Positions 8,031 through 16,781 of a DNA stretch of 64,000 nt are shown piece by piece. Each line of letters starts with the position of its first letter. Positions within the stretch are counted from its first letter, which is position 1. This DNA comes from an uncultured Deferribacteres bacterium. Its GTDB lineage: Bacteria > Zhuqueibacterota > JdFR-76 > DREG01. The stretch covers positions 55,418 through 119,417 of the forward strand of contig CAJVYQ010000006.1 in assembly GCA_913009825.1 (NCBI GenBank), read 5' to 3'. The notes under the pieces were generated by a model. That model was not told where the DNA came from, did not search any database, and worked only from the letters and a program-made list of their open reading frames with translations. The position numbers were made by a program, and so were the translations under genes.

Positions 8031-8927
8031 ATGGACAGAGTCAAAATTCTGATTGTGGGCAGCAACGGTTTGCTGGGGCAGAAAGCGGTTCAAACCTTCC
8101 GAAAAAATTATGAAGTTGTAACGGGGGGCATCGAGGCCGAACCTTTCGTGAATCACGATCTCGCTTACCATCATTTGGACATCACGGATTGGCGCAGTCT
8201 GCAGCGGAAAATCGTTGAAATCGATCCGCGCATCATTTTCAATGCCGCCGCTTACACACAGGTCGACCGGGCGGAAACAGAGCGGGAACTTTGTTACGCC
8301 GTGAATGTGACCGGTGTAAAAAATCTGGCTAAAATCTGCAAAGCGCAGGATGCGGAACTGATTCATATTTCCACGGATTATGTTTTTGACGGTGTAAAAG
8401 GAAACTATTCAGAAACGGATGAACCTAATCCGTTGGGCTATTACGGCCAAACCAAATGGGAGGGAGAAAAAGCAGTGCAGGCGGTGGGCTGTCGTGCCAT
8501 TATTGCCCGCACGGCCGTTCTGTTCGGTTACGGTGTGCGGGTTCAAATGAATTTTGCTCTTTGGGTGATCCGTGAATTGACAGCGAACAGACCCATCCGC
8601 GTGGTTGACGATCAGACCGGTAATACCACTATTGCGGAAAATTTAGCAGCGGCGCTGGCGGCGCTGGCGGAAAAAAACGCGCAGGGATTGTTTCATGTAG
8701 CCGGATGTGAACCGGTTTCCCGTTATAATTTTGCCGTTGCCGTCGCCCGGCAATTCGGTTTTGCAAGGCAACTGATTACCCGTATCTGTAGTAAAGATTT
8801 TCCTCAGCAGGCACCCCGTCCCATGAATGCCGGTTTGAATGTGGATAAAACGCAGAAAGAATACGGCATCAAATTGTTTACGGTTGAAGAAAGTCTGCGC
8901 TTGCTGCAGAAAAGTATAAATTTGTGA
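8031..8927 (+). CDS. rfbD: dTDP-4-dehydrorhamnose reductase
   Basis: A 298-aa extended short-chain dehydrogenase that reduces dTDP-4-dehydro-L-rhamnose with NAD(P)H to give dTDP-L-rhamnose for surface glycans. Motifs: the nucleotide-binding GSNGLLGQ near residue 9, NAAAYTQVDRAE near 81, STDYVFDG near 117, and the catalytic YGQTKWEGE (YxxxK) near 142. The usual length is about 290-300. The start has AAGAGG seven bases upstream. The other rfb genes (rfbA, B, C) are not in the window. Rhamnosyltransferase-like GT2 proteins lie on both sides, which is consistent with rhamnose-containing polysaccharide. Confidence 0.9.
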   Translation: MDRVKILIVGSNGLLGQKAVQTFRKNYEVVTGGIEAEPFVNHDLAYHHLDITDWRSLQRKIVEIDPRIIFNAAAYTQVDRAETERELCYAVNVTGVKNLAKICKAQDAELIHISTDYVFDGVKGNYSETDEPNPLGYYGQTKWEGEKAVQAVGCRAIIARTAVLFGYGVRVQMNFALWVIRELTANRPIRVVDDQTGNTTIAENLAAALAALAEKNAQGLFHVAGCEPVSRYNFAVAVARQFGFARQLITRICSKDFPQQAPRPMNAGLNVDKTQKEYGIKLFTVEESLRLLQKSINL

Positions 8928-9009
8928 TGCCATCCTTGCAAATTGTCTTCTCTCTGCTTATATTTAAATTTGTTGCAGATATTCGTTATTAAAATGTTCG
9001 GTTGAAATC

Positions 9010-9237
9010 ATGAATCATGTTAGTAAATTTCGATCCGGTTGGACGCAAAAAATGAAATATTTTTTTCAGGAGAGAGGATGGGAAATCGAACTTGTCTGCA
9101 ATCCAAATAGAAGAATAGAAATGTTTTTTTATAGATTAGCTAAAAGTCCGTTGGCTGCAAAATTAACCAAAGGGAATTCATTGACAATTTTTTCACGCTG
9201 GAATTATTTATGTAATGAAATTCGCTATCTTACCTGA
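9010..9237 (+). CDS. Doubtful 75-aa hypothetical protein
   Basis: An ATG-started frame of 75 codons between rfbD and the next glycosyltransferase. It begins MNHVSKFRSGWTQ, has no signal peptide, membrane segment or motif that I recognise, and no strong ribosome site. Its end overlaps a TTGACA-like promoter motif at 9181. It may be a gene fragment or a chance frame. Confidence 0.25.
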   Translation: MNHVSKFRSGWTQKMKYFFQERGWEIELVCNPNRRIEMFFYRLAKSPLAAKLTKGNSLTIFSRWNYLCNEIRYLT

Positions 9238-9306
9238 ATCATTCCGTTTTTCCCCCCTGTTTGTGTGTTTAGTGGGTTGAAAAAGTAAATTAATTCGGAG
9301 AATTTT

Positions 9307-10104
9307 GTGGAGTTTGAAGCTTCATTTCCTTTTTATCAAGTGGATCATAATAAAATGAAGAATGTACAGCGTATTATGGCGGATAAACGCGCATTGGTGG
9401 TAACCCCCACATACAATGAAAAGCAAAATATCTCTCATTTAATCGATGCTATTTTTTCTCTGCAAATTCCCAATCTGGATTTTATGATTGTCGACGACAA
9501 TTCTCCGGACGGAACCGCTCGAGTCGTGAAAGGAATGCAGGAAAAGTATGCCAACCTTCACCTGATAATTCGTGAGCAAAAATTGGGGCTGGGTTCCGCG
9601 TATGTGGCCGGCTTTCGGAAAGCCCTGGAACGGGATTACGATTACATGTTTGAGATGGATGCAGATTTTTCCCACGATCCCCAGGAAATTCCTAATTTCT
9701 TACTGGCGATTCAGGACAACGATCTGGTCATCGGTTCCCGTTATATTTATGGTGTGAATGTGATCAACTGGCCGTTAAGCCGCCTGATCCTCAGCTACGG
9801 CGCCAATCTTTATACCAGGGTTATCACCGGCATGAAAATCCACGATTCAACCAGTGGCTTTAAATGCTACCGGCGACAGGTTTTGGAGAGCATCGATCTG
9901 CAAAAAGTATCTTCCGATGGCTACTCATTTCAGATGGAAATGAATTTTAAAGCCTTAAAATTAGGATTCAAAATTAAAGAAATCCCCATCGTTTTTGTCG
10001 ACCGTGTAGTGGGCAATTCTAAGATGTCAAAAAAAATAATTCGTGAAGCAATATGGGTGGTCTGGCGTCTCCGTTTTCTTAGTCTGTTTGGGAAAGTAGA
10101 ATAA
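9307..10104 (+). CDS. Polyprenol-phosphate mannosyltransferase-like GT2 (DPM1 type)
   Basis: A 265-aa GT2 enzyme resembling dolichol/polyprenol-phosphate mannose synthase, which moves a sugar from a nucleotide donor to polyprenyl phosphate at the membrane. Motifs: VVTPTYNEKQNI near residue 31, VDDNSPDGT near 63, the DAD metal site in EMDADFSHDP near 117, and GSRYIYG near 142. The C-terminus is soluble, with no GtrA-like membrane part. The GTG start is chosen because GGAG lies six bases upstream; internal ATGs at 9355 and 9376 lack a good ribosome site. It is closely followed by the GT2 fusion gene, so the two probably form one unit. Confidence 0.85.
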   Translation: MEFEASFPFYQVDHNKMKNVQRIMADKRALVVTPTYNEKQNISHLIDAIFSLQIPNLDFMIVDDNSPDGTARVVKGMQEKYANLHLIIREQKLGLGSAYVAGFRKALERDYDYMFEMDADFSHDPQEIPNFLLAIQDNDLVIGSRYIYGVNVINWPLSRLILSYGANLYTRVITGMKIHDSTSGFKCYRRQVLESIDLQKVSSDGYSFQMEMNFKALKLGFKIKEIPIVFVDRVVGNSKMSKKIIREAIWVVWRLRFLSLFGKVE

Positions 10105-10108
10105 TAAA

Positions 10109-12205
10109 ATGCAGCAAACTCTTCTCTCAATTATCATCGTTAATTATAATGTAAAAGATTTTCTCAACCAGGCGTTACATTCCATCGAAAAGGCTGTTTC
10201 CGGTTTGACTGTAGAAATATTTGTTGTGGATAATGCTTCCCGGGATGGCAGTGCGGCAATGATCCGGGAGAATTTTCCGCAGGTTCACCTGATCAAAAAT
10301 GATCAAAATGCCGGATTTGCCGGAGCAAACAATCAGGCTCTCAAACTTTGCCGGGGAAAATATGTGCTGTTAATTAATCCGGATACGCTGGTGCAGGAAG
10401 ATACGTTTGTAAAACTGATCTCCTTTTTAGACCGGCATCCGGAAGCCGGAATGGCCGGTTGCAAAATACTTAACCCCGACGGGAGTTTGCAATCCGCCTG
10501 CCGGAGAAGCATTCCTACTCCGTGGATCGCTTTTACCAAACTGACCGGCCTCAGCGATCTTTTTCCCCACAACCGCTGGCTGGCCAAATATAATTTAACT
10601 TATCTGGACCCGGATCAAACCACAGCAGTAGACGCGATTTCCGGCTCTTTCATGTTGGTTAAACGGGAAGTCGTGGAACAAGTCGGTTTTCTGGATGAGC
10701 AATTCTTTATGTACGGAGAGGATCTGGACTGGTGTTATCGCATCACCCGGGCCGGCTGGAAAATCTATTATGTTCCCACGACGAAAATTGTCCATTACAA
10801 AGGCGCGAGTACAGAAAAAGCCAGGCTAGATACGATCCTGACATTTTACCGGGTGATGCTGCAATTTGCCGGCAAACATTTTAAAGGGAAGTACCTGTTT
10901 TTCCCGCAATGGTTTCTAATCGTCGGGATCGGTCTGCGTGCGGCCGTTTCTTTTTTGCAGAATCTGTTTTCCCGTTTAAGATGGCCTTTTGTGGATCTCT
11001 TTTTTTTGAACCTCTCCCTGCTGCTGGCTATAATTTTACGTTTCGGCTCTCTGCAGTTTTGGCAATCGTACATTCTTGTAACAGCTATTTATTCTCTTGT
11101 TTGGCTGGGTTCCTTTTTCTTTTTTGATCTGTACGACCAGCGAAAATTTTCGGTCTCACGCGCCGCTGCGGGTGTGATTCTGGGGTTGATAATCAATTCG
11201 ACTATCACTTATTTTGCTAAAAATTTTGCTTTTTCCCGACTTGTGGTGATTTATGCCGGCGGAATCAATCTATTGTTGATACCGGGTTGGCGCTGGGGAC
11301 TAAAAAAAATATCGGCAATGAGCAGCCGGCCATTTTTTGAACGGTTGAAGAAGCAATATTTCAGAAAAGAAGCCATTGTTGTGGGAGATTCGCGCTCGGT
11401 TTCGGATATCATCCGCAAGCTGAACAACCAATACCATTCGGATACGGATATTGTTGCGGCGCTGCTCACCAATTTCCGGGGAAATCCGGAAAATGGATTT
11501 GCCGGTTTACCTGTTCTCGGTGAAGTAAACGAGCTGCCCTGGTATATCCGGGAATACGCAGCCAACGAAGTGATTTTCATCTCCGATTCTATCCCCTACG
11601 AAAAAATGTTGGGCTTAATGGCCGAGTCGGAAAATTCCGGTGTGGAGTTTAAAGTAGCATCGCAGAAAATGGAGGTGATTATCGGCAGTTCCAGTGTCGA
11701 TTATCTGGGCGATATTTCCCTGATCGATCTGGATTACCGCCTGGCTCATTCACCCTACAAAATTTTGAAACGCGCCATGGATCTGCTTCTCTCCATTTTC
11801 TTCCTTCTTTTATTTGTTCCGGTCTGGCCGCTTTTATGGCTGAAAGGGTACCGGTTGACGCGGATACTAATCGTCTCTCCGCTTCCGGGTAAAAGCGTTC
11901 CGGTTTTTTCCAAACCGGGCCGGCTCCCCGAAACATTTATAGAAAAATTACCCTTGTTGTTTTGGGTGATAAAAGGCGATTTTTCATTGGTCGGGGAGGA
12001 ACTCCGTTTTGAAACATCCGAAAAAAAATCGGCTAATCCCGTTATTCTACTTAAACCGGGGTTGATTAGTTTTCTACGGCTTAAAGAAATGGGCCCGGAC
12101 CAGGCTGAAAACAGAAAAAAGATTGAAATTTATTATTTAAAAAACTATACTCCTTTGTTTGATTTGCAGCTTATTTTAAGAGGGATTATTCGAGGAAAAA
12201 TATGA
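10109..12205 (+). CDS. GT2 glycosyltransferase fused to a degenerate polyprenyl-phosphate sugar transferase
   Basis: A 698-aa two-part protein. Residues 1 to about 240 are a GT2 domain (LSIIIVNYNV, VVDNASRDGS, LINPDT as the metal motif, YGEDLDWCYR). From about 295 to 430 come several membrane segments, then a Rossmann-like part (KEAIVVGDSRS near 425, FAGLPVLGEV near 465), and from about 550 a WbaP-like C-terminal part (ILKRAMDLLLSIFF). That last part looks inactive: the basic KFR-type catalytic region is missing and the DE dyad of DELPQ is replaced by Glu612-Lys613 in FIEKLPLLFWVIKGDFSLVG. The GT2 may be recruited to undecaprenyl-linked glycans by the dead domain (inference). It overlaps accA by four bases. 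Confidence 0.8.
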   Translation: MQQTLLSIIIVNYNVKDFLNQALHSIEKAVSGLTVEIFVVDNASRDGSAAMIRENFPQVHLIKNDQNAGFAGANNQALKLCRGKYVLLINPDTLVQEDTFVKLISFLDRHPEAGMAGCKILNPDGSLQSACRRSIPTPWIAFTKLTGLSDLFPHNRWLAKYNLTYLDPDQTTAVDAISGSFMLVKREVVEQVGFLDEQFFMYGEDLDWCYRITRAGWKIYYVPTTKIVHYKGASTEKARLDTILTFYRVMLQFAGKHFKGKYLFFPQWFLIVGIGLRAAVSFLQNLFSRLRWPFVDLFFLNLSLLLAIILRFGSLQFWQSYILVTAIYSLVWLGSFFFFDLYDQRKFSVSRAAAGVILGLIINSTITYFAKNFAFSRLVVIYAGGINLLLIPGWRWGLKKISAMSSRPFFERLKKQYFRKEAIVVGDSRSVSDIIRKLNNQYHSDTDIVAALLTNFRGNPENGFAGLPVLGEVNELPWYIREYAANEVIFISDSIPYEKMLGLMAESENSGVEFKVASQKMEVIIGSSSVDYLGDISLIDLDYRLAHSPYKILKRAMDLLLSIFFLLLFVPVWPLLWLKGYRLTRILIVSPLPGKSVPVFSKPGRLPETFIEKLPLLFWVIKGDFSLVGEELRFETSEKKSANPVILLKPGLISFLRLKEMGPDQAENRKKIEIYYLKNYTPLFDLQLILRGIIRGKI

Positions 12206-13161
12206 ACCAGTTCGTCTTTGATTTTGAAAAACCGATCGTTGAGCTTGAGAAAAAGATTGAAGAGATGCGCGAGTACGCTTTTGTTGAAAATGTTGAAATC
12301 TCGGAGGAGATCGCTCGTTTGGAAGCGAAAGCGCAAAAATTACGGCAGGAAATTTATGCAAAACTAAGCCGCGGCCAACTGTATCAATTAGCCAAACACC
12401 CGCAGCGACCTTATACGCTGGATATTGTGGAAAGGATCATCGATGATTTTATCGAACTGCACGGTGACCGGCGTTTTGCCGACGACCCTGCCATCGTAGC
12501 CGGCATTGGTATGCTGGGAGAGAAAAAGGTTGCCATCATCGGTCATCAAAAGGGCCGTTCCACCAAGGAAAAACTATTTCGCAATTTTGCCATGCCCAAT
12601 CCTGAAGGGTATCGCAAAGCGCTGCGGATTATGAAATTGGCGGAAAAATTTGATTTGCCGGTGTTGTCATTTTTGGATACCCCCGGCGCTTACCCGGGCA
12701 TCGGCGCCGAAGAACGCGGCCAGGCTGAAGCCGTTGCCCGTAATCTGTTCGAAATGTCACACCTGCGGGTACCTATTTTAATTGTTGTTATCGGTGAAGG
12801 CGCAAGCGGCGGTGCACTGGGTATTGGCGTTGGTGACCGCATCATCATGCTTGAAAATACCTGGTATTCGGTGATTTCGCCGGAGGGATGCGCGGCAATT
12901 CTCTGGCGGGACAGTTCAAAATTTAATGAAGCCGCCGATGCGATGAAAGTAACCGCCAGGGATCTATTAGAAATGGGTATTGCCGATGAAATTATCAAAG
13001 AACCGGTTGGCGGCGCTCATCGTAACTATGACGAAACGGCTCAGATTTTAAAAGAGAATATTACCCGCCATCTTAACGAGTTGCGACAATTTTCCAAAGA
13101 TGAACTGTTAGATAAACGGATCGAAAAATACAGAAAAATGGGACATTGGGGAGAAGGATGA
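12202..13161 (+). CDS. accA: Acetyl-CoA carboxylase carboxyltransferase subunit alpha
   Basis: A 319-aa cytoplasmic subunit which, with AccD, transfers CO2 from biotin to acetyl-CoA in the first step of fatty acid synthesis. Visible features: the N-terminal helix region FEKPIVELEKKIEEM, HGDRRFADDPAIVAGIG near residue 91, GYRKALRIMKLAEKF near 137, LDTPGAYPGIGAEERGQ near 157, and GEGASGGALGIGVGDRI near 200 (oxyanion and CoA region). Length fits the family (315-325). ATGA coupling joins it to the glycosyltransferase upstream and to the thioesterase downstream. accD is not in the window. Confidence 0.95.
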   Translation: MNQFVFDFEKPIVELEKKIEEMREYAFVENVEISEEIARLEAKAQKLRQEIYAKLSRGQLYQLAKHPQRPYTLDIVERIIDDFIELHGDRRFADDPAIVAGIGMLGEKKVAIIGHQKGRSTKEKLFRNFAMPNPEGYRKALRIMKLAEKFDLPVLSFLDTPGAYPGIGAEERGQAEAVARNLFEMSHLRVPILIVVIGEGASGGALGIGVGDRIIMLENTWYSVISPEGCAAILWRDSSKFNEAADAMKVTARDLLEMGIADEIIKEPVGGAHRNYDETAQILKENITRHLNELRQFSKDELLDKRIEKYRKMGHWGEG

Positions 13162-13565
13162 TTACAACCCGATATGAACTAAGGGTGCGCTATGCAGAAA
13201 CGGATCAGATAGGATTTGCTCATCACTCCCGCTACTTGGAATGGTTCGAATGCGGCCGGTCTGACATGATGCGCCGGTTAGGTTATCCCTACGGTGTGAT
13301 GGAGGAGGAAGGGGTTTTGCTGCCGCTCGTTGAAACAGGGTGTCATTACCATCTGCCGGCCAAGTATGATGAACTGTTAACCATTGTCACTGAATTGCGC
13401 CGTATTCCGCGGGCAACCATAGGATTGGATTATCAAATTTTGCGCTCTGCCGATAAAAAGTTGTTAGCGGACGGGTTTACAGTGCACGCTTTTGTGAATA
13501 AAAGTGGCCGGGCTGTTAAACCGTCGAAAAAATTTTTAGGTATTGTTGAACCATATTTCAAATAG
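13158..13565 (+). CDS. YbgC-like acyl-CoA thioesterase (4HBT hot-dog fold)
   Basis: A 135-aa hot-dog protein. The start is set at ATG 13158 (in ATGA overlap with accA, GGAGAAGG just upstream) rather than at a TTG four codons earlier. The catalytic signature YAETDQIGFAHHSRYLEWFE spans residues 12-31, with Asp16 as the expected catalytic acid and a His-rich stretch in place of the usual YHANY. It probably hydrolyses acyl-CoA in the cytoplasm. Translational coupling with accA fits a link to fatty acid metabolism. The natural acyl substrate is unknown. Confidence 0.88.
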   Translation: MITTRYELRVRYAETDQIGFAHHSRYLEWFECGRSDMMRRLGYPYGVMEEEGVLLPLVETGCHYHLPAKYDELLTIVTELRRIPRATIGLDYQILRSADKKLLADGFTVHAFVNKSGRAVKPSKKFLGIVEPYFK

Positions 13566-13574
13566 GAGAAAGAA

Positions 13575-13742
13575 ATGGCACTAAACAAAGAATTGCTGGA
13601 TATTCTGGCCTGTCCCAAATGTAAAGGCGACCTGGAATATGACCGGGAAAATGAAAAATTGACCTGTAACAATTGTCGCCTCAAATATGCCATCATCGAT
13701 GATATCCCCAATATGCTGATAGACGAAGCGGAAAGATTTTAA
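13575..13742 (+). CDS. Trm112-like small zinc-ribbon protein (UPF0434/YcaR type)
   Basis: A 55-aa protein (MALNKELLDILACPKCKGDL...). Two cysteine pairs, CPKC at residues 13-16 and CNNC at 33-36, and the ending YAIIDDIPNML are typical of the bacterial Trm112p-like family, which has an LDILACP...C...YPI.DGIP.ML pattern. A ribosome site (TAGGAG) lies seven to eight bases before the ATG. It follows the thioesterase by nine bases, so it closes the accA operon. Proteins of this family are small zinc-binding partners; the partner here is unknown. Confidence 0.85.
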   Translation: MALNKELLDILACPKCKGDLEYDRENEKLTCNNCRLKYAIIDDIPNMLIDEAERF

Positions 13743-13940
13743 TTTTTATTGTAACTACTCAGGCAGAGTGGATTTCCCCGTACCTCTTCCGATGGGAAGC
13801 TGAAAGTCCCCTCTTGAGAGGGGATTTAGGGGTGTGTTCCTCCGCACTACCCGGACAGTGACCAATGAACAATTATCGATTCATAATTGGTAATCGTTCA
13901 TTGTCAACGATGAATGGATAAGTGTAAAAAAACAAATTTT

Positions 13941-14042
13941 GTAACTATTCAAGCTCAGTATTCCTTGTAAAGCGAGACGCTGTCTCGCTAAGGCGATTCA
14001 GCGAATCGCCCTACATAAAAGAACACAATGCTGAATAGTTAC
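13941..14042. mobile_element. Family 1 MITE, 102 bp, with 8-bp target duplication
   Basis: Ends GTAACTATTCAAGC and GCTGAATAGTTAC. The 8-bp direct repeat CAAATTTT flanks it exactly (13933-13940 and 14043-14050). The interior has two adjacent hairpins, AGCGAGAC/GTCTCGCT and GGCGATT/AATCGCC. The copy at 58021-58122 has the same length and only three differences, so both moved recently. Confidence 0.85.
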
Positions 14043-14057
14043 CAAATTTTACACCTC

Positions 14058-14108
14058 CTTAAGTCAACAACATTGTTAAGGAGGGGAGGACAATGTTGTT
14101 GACTTAAG
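14058..14108. repeat. Palindrome with perfect 19-bp arms
   Basis: CTTAAGTCAACAACATTGT (14058-14076) is exactly repeated in inverted form at 14090-14108, with a G-rich 13-base spacer that repeats TAAGGAGG. The CCTTAAGTCAAC end recurs alone near 62462-62475. Confidence 0.8.
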
Positions 14109-14268
14109 AGAATGTAAAAAATAATCTGCTTTTTGGGCTAAAGCCCGGCGAAGAGCGATTACCAAACTACCACCAGCTAAAGCTCGTGGATTAAAATGGG
14201 CACCTGATTTTTAAGGCTTTGGCCTAATTGCTCACTTACTGGCATTTTGAAATTTTAGAATTTTTATG

Positions 14269-14402
14269 TAGTGTCTGATCGAAAAGTGGAAAACATGCAT
14301 CTTGCTTGTTTTATAAACTGTTTCGTTTCCTGCTTTTCAATAAGATTATAATTCAAACAAGATGTTTGATATACAATTTAGATACTTTTCGTTCAGCCGC
14401 TA
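14269..14402. mobile_element. Family 2 MITE-like element, copy 3
   Basis: Ends TAGTGTCTGATCGAAAA and TTTTCGTTCAGCCGCTA, with TA at both outer edges. Inside is an inverted pair around CATCTTGCTTG and CAAACAAGATG. Non-coding. Confidence 0.65.
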
Positions 14403-14747
14403 TATGAGAGGATTAAACATCCTCGATAGATTCATATAGAATTTCTTTCAGGGGCATGAAATGTTACATTTCAAAATGATTTAGTAAACTTCCAAAGTTT
14501 TTTGGGAGTAAATCAACAAACATATTCATATCTTATCCTGAATAGTTACATTTGAGAGGGTGGCCAACGATCTCATCCGAACAGTTCCCCGATACATAAC
14601 GGCTCGGGATTTTGCGGCGCCGTGCTGTATGAAGATGGTAAGCTCGTTTTATCAAGAAACCCTGGCCGGGTTATTTAGTTGAATATTGGTAACCATTCCG
14701 GAAACCCGATGGTACAGAATGAGCATTGCCCGATTATAAAGCAACTT

Positions 14748-14876
14748 GTAACTATTCAGATATGCACAAAAAATTAGCCATGAGCACCCTTCGGCTCCGC
14801 TCAGGATGGCCTTGAAAACCATCCGTCCCAAGGTGGAGAGTCGAAGCGTGATTAGGGAGTACACTTGTGTAGTTAC
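14748..14876. mobile_element. Family 1-like element, 129 bp
   Basis: Ends GTAACTATTCAGATATGC and GTGTAGTTAC. Flanks AGCAACTT (14740-14747) and AACAACTT (14877-14884) match in 7 of 8 bases, which supports a decayed 8-bp target duplication. It contains CCCTTCGGCTCCGCTCAGGA-like DNA and no gene. Confidence 0.6.
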
Positions 14877-14982
14877 AACAACTTTATTGCTGTTTGCGGA
14901 CTATTGGGGATCAAAAGTGTTGATTGTTAAGTCGATAGAGTTTAAATTATTTAAATTTGTGTGAATGTTTCCGGTAGGGATC

Positions 14983-15498
14983 ATGGACGTACTGGCAAAA
15001 AGGGTTCTATTACTGAATCAAAATTACGAACCAATGACGGTTTGTTCCGCTAAAAAAGCGATCATCCTGATGTTTTTGGGAAAGGCGCAAATCGTGGAGA
15101 GATATGACTCGCTCATGGTTCACTCAATCTCCAGTCAGTTGGCGCTGCCCAGCGTGTTAAGGTTGGTTCGGTATATTCCGGTACCCAGAAAAAGAATTTT
15201 ATTGTCCAGAAAAAACATAATTATTCGGGATCGTTATCGATGCCAGTACTGTGGTTCGAAATCAAAACCGTTGACCATCGATCATGTGATTCCCAGAGAG
15301 CGACACGGAGAGGATAGCTGGGAAAATTTGGTTACGGCATGTGTGGATTGTAACACCAAAAAGGGGAACAGGATGCCGGAAGATGCCAATATGAAGTTGC
15401 TGTCCGTACCAAAAAAACCGAATTATTTATATTTTATTCAAAGTTTCTTCGGGCAGCCTGAAGATTTGTGGAAACCCTATCTGTTTCTTGTCGATTGA
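14983..15498 (+). CDS. HNH endonuclease family protein
   Basis: A 171-aa stand-alone HNH protein. The start at ATG 14983 is preferred, with GGTAGGG just upstream; an ATG six codons earlier is possible. The N-terminus (VLLLNQNYEPMTVCSAKKA) and the HNH core (YRCQYCG, then LTIDHVIPRERHG and NLVTACVDCNTKKGNR) match a widespread chromosomal HNH family in which two CxxC pairs bind zinc and the His of IDHV is catalytic. It is not part of an intron or phage here. The cellular role of this family is not established. It precedes trpS by 21 bases. Confidence 0.85.
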   Translation: MDVLAKRVLLLNQNYEPMTVCSAKKAIILMFLGKAQIVERYDSLMVHSISSQLALPSVLRLVRYIPVPRKRILLSRKNIIIRDRYRCQYCGSKSKPLTIDHVIPRERHGEDSWENLVTACVDCNTKKGNRMPEDANMKLLSVPKKPNYLYFIQSFFGQPEDLWKPYLFLVD

Positions 15499-15519
15499 TT
15501 AACCGGAAAAGGGAAATGA

Positions 15520-16551
15520 ATGTTTGAACAAAAGAAAGAAAGAATCCTGAGCGGAATGCGGCCCTCCGGGAAATTGCACCTGGGTAATTTAACCGGTGCA
15601 TTGGAAAATTGGGTGAAATTACAGGATGACTACGAGAATTTCCATTTTGTGGCCGACTGGCATACATTAACAACGGATTATAAACACTCCGCACGGATCT
15701 GGCCGGATACCATCGATATGGTCATCGATTGGCTGGCGGCAGGTCTGGATCCGGAAAAATCCACGCTGTTCGTGCAATCGCATATCAAAGAACATGCGGA
15801 ATTGCACTTGCTGTTTTCCATGTTAGTCACCATCCCCCGGCTGGAGCGCAATCCAACCGTGAAGGAACAGATCCGGGAGCTTCATCTGGAAGATCGCGTT
15901 TCTTATGGTCATTTTGGCTATCCGGTTCTGCAGGCGGCGGATATCCTGATGTACCGTGCCCATGCGGTTCCGGTCGGTGATGATCAGGTGCCTCACGTTG
16001 AATTGACGCGGGAAATTGCCCGCAAATTCAATCAGGTTTATGGCAAAGTATTTCCTGTTCCCAAAGCGCTGCTCACCAAATTTAGTCGCCTGCCGGGCCT
16101 GGACGGAAGCAAAATGAGCAAATCCAAAGGCAACACCATTCTTCTGTCTGACCGGCCGGATGTGATTCGTAAAAAAGTGAGATCGGCCATCACGGATCCG
16201 CAGAAAATCAGAATGGGAGATCCGGGGCATCCGGAAGTATGTTCCGTATTCACTTACCATCAAAAATTTAATCCCACAGAAATTCCGGAGATCGAAGCCG
16301 AATGTAAAAAGGGTACTTTGGGATGTGTGGCATGTAAAAATAATCTGTCTGATAAATTGATCAATTTTCTCGAACCGATACAGGTGAAACGCATCCGGAT
16401 TGAAGCGGATCAATCCTATATTAAAGATGTGCTCCGGACCGGGAACAGCAAAGCTCGCAAGGAAGCGCAGGAAACCATGGAACTGGTGCGGGAAAATATG
16501 AAATTTGGTTACTTCAGGGAAATAGAGGAGTTGAAGTGGACTAAAGTTTGA
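15520..16551 (+). CDS. trpS: Tryptophanyl-tRNA synthetase
   Basis: A 343-aa class Ic aminoacyl-tRNA synthetase that charges tRNA-Trp. The HIGH-like motif is in PSGKLHLGNLTGALENW near residue 16, the tryptophan-site HFVADWHTLTT near 41, YPVLQAADILMYRAHAVPVG near 135, and KMSKSKGNTI near 197 (KMSKS loop). The length is slightly above the usual 325-335. The last codons, including the stop, lie inside the first unit of a 26-bp tandem repeat (16535-16596), so the C-terminal residues may have been reshaped by repeat expansion. Confidence 0.95.
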   Translation: MFEQKKERILSGMRPSGKLHLGNLTGALENWVKLQDDYENFHFVADWHTLTTDYKHSARIWPDTIDMVIDWLAAGLDPEKSTLFVQSHIKEHAELHLLFSMLVTIPRLERNPTVKEQIRELHLEDRVSYGHFGYPVLQAADILMYRAHAVPVGDDQVPHVELTREIARKFNQVYGKVFPVPKALLTKFSRLPGLDGSKMSKSKGNTILLSDRPDVIRKKVRSAITDPQKIRMGDPGHPEVCSVFTYHQKFNPTEIPEIEAECKKGTLGCVACKNNLSDKLINFLEPIQVKRIRIEADQSYIKDVLRTGNSKARKEAQETMELVRENMKFGYFREIEELKWTKV

Positions 16552-16596
16552 AGTGACTAAAGTGGACTAAAGTTTGAAGTGACTAAAGTGGATTAG
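16535..16596 (+). repeat. 26-bp tandem repeat, about 2.4 copies, across the trpS stop
   Basis: The unit starts AGTGGACTAAAGTTTGAAGT and recurs at 16561 and, in part, at 16587. The first unit supplies the trpS stop codon. A related sequence (AAGTTTGAAGTGACGAAAGTG) occurs at 63754-63774 beside the broken butyrate kinase. Confidence 0.85.
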
Positions 16597-16781
16597 AATT
16601 GCCCAAGTTAGTGAAAGCGATGAAAATTGGTTTAGGAGAGTTATTTTAAGTACGCTTTGGTTTCTTCAAACATTTACTTTTATAATTCATCGCGCAGCAA
16701 AGCTGCAATTTAAAATGACCGTCAATAAAAAGTTTGCTCAAAAAACAAAGTTTTACAATGTAATTATATAAAGAACAGTTT

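Larger units (their letters stand above)
13743..14964. other. 1.2-kb gene-free stretch filled with small repeats and elements
   Basis: No gene was found. From left to right it holds a lone family 1-like end (GTAACTACTCAGG at 13751), a CCCCTCTTGAGAGGGG palindrome with GGGATTTAGGGGTGT near 13808-13837, a complete family 1 element (13941-14042), a 19-bp-arm palindrome (14058-14108), a family 2 element (14269-14402), a lone right end near 14537-14549 and another family 1 element (14748-14876). A short frame near 14620-14680 might be a gene remnant but is not recognisable. Confidence 0.8.

Noticed and set aside
13751..14549. Single 0.8-kb element bounded by lone family 1-like ends
   Set aside because: The 8-bp flanks (TTTTTATT and ATTTGAGA) do not match, so the two ends are more likely separate remnants.
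14610..14682. Short frame that might be a gene remnant (ending SRNPGRVI)
   Set aside because: Too short and not similar to any family I know; left unassigned.
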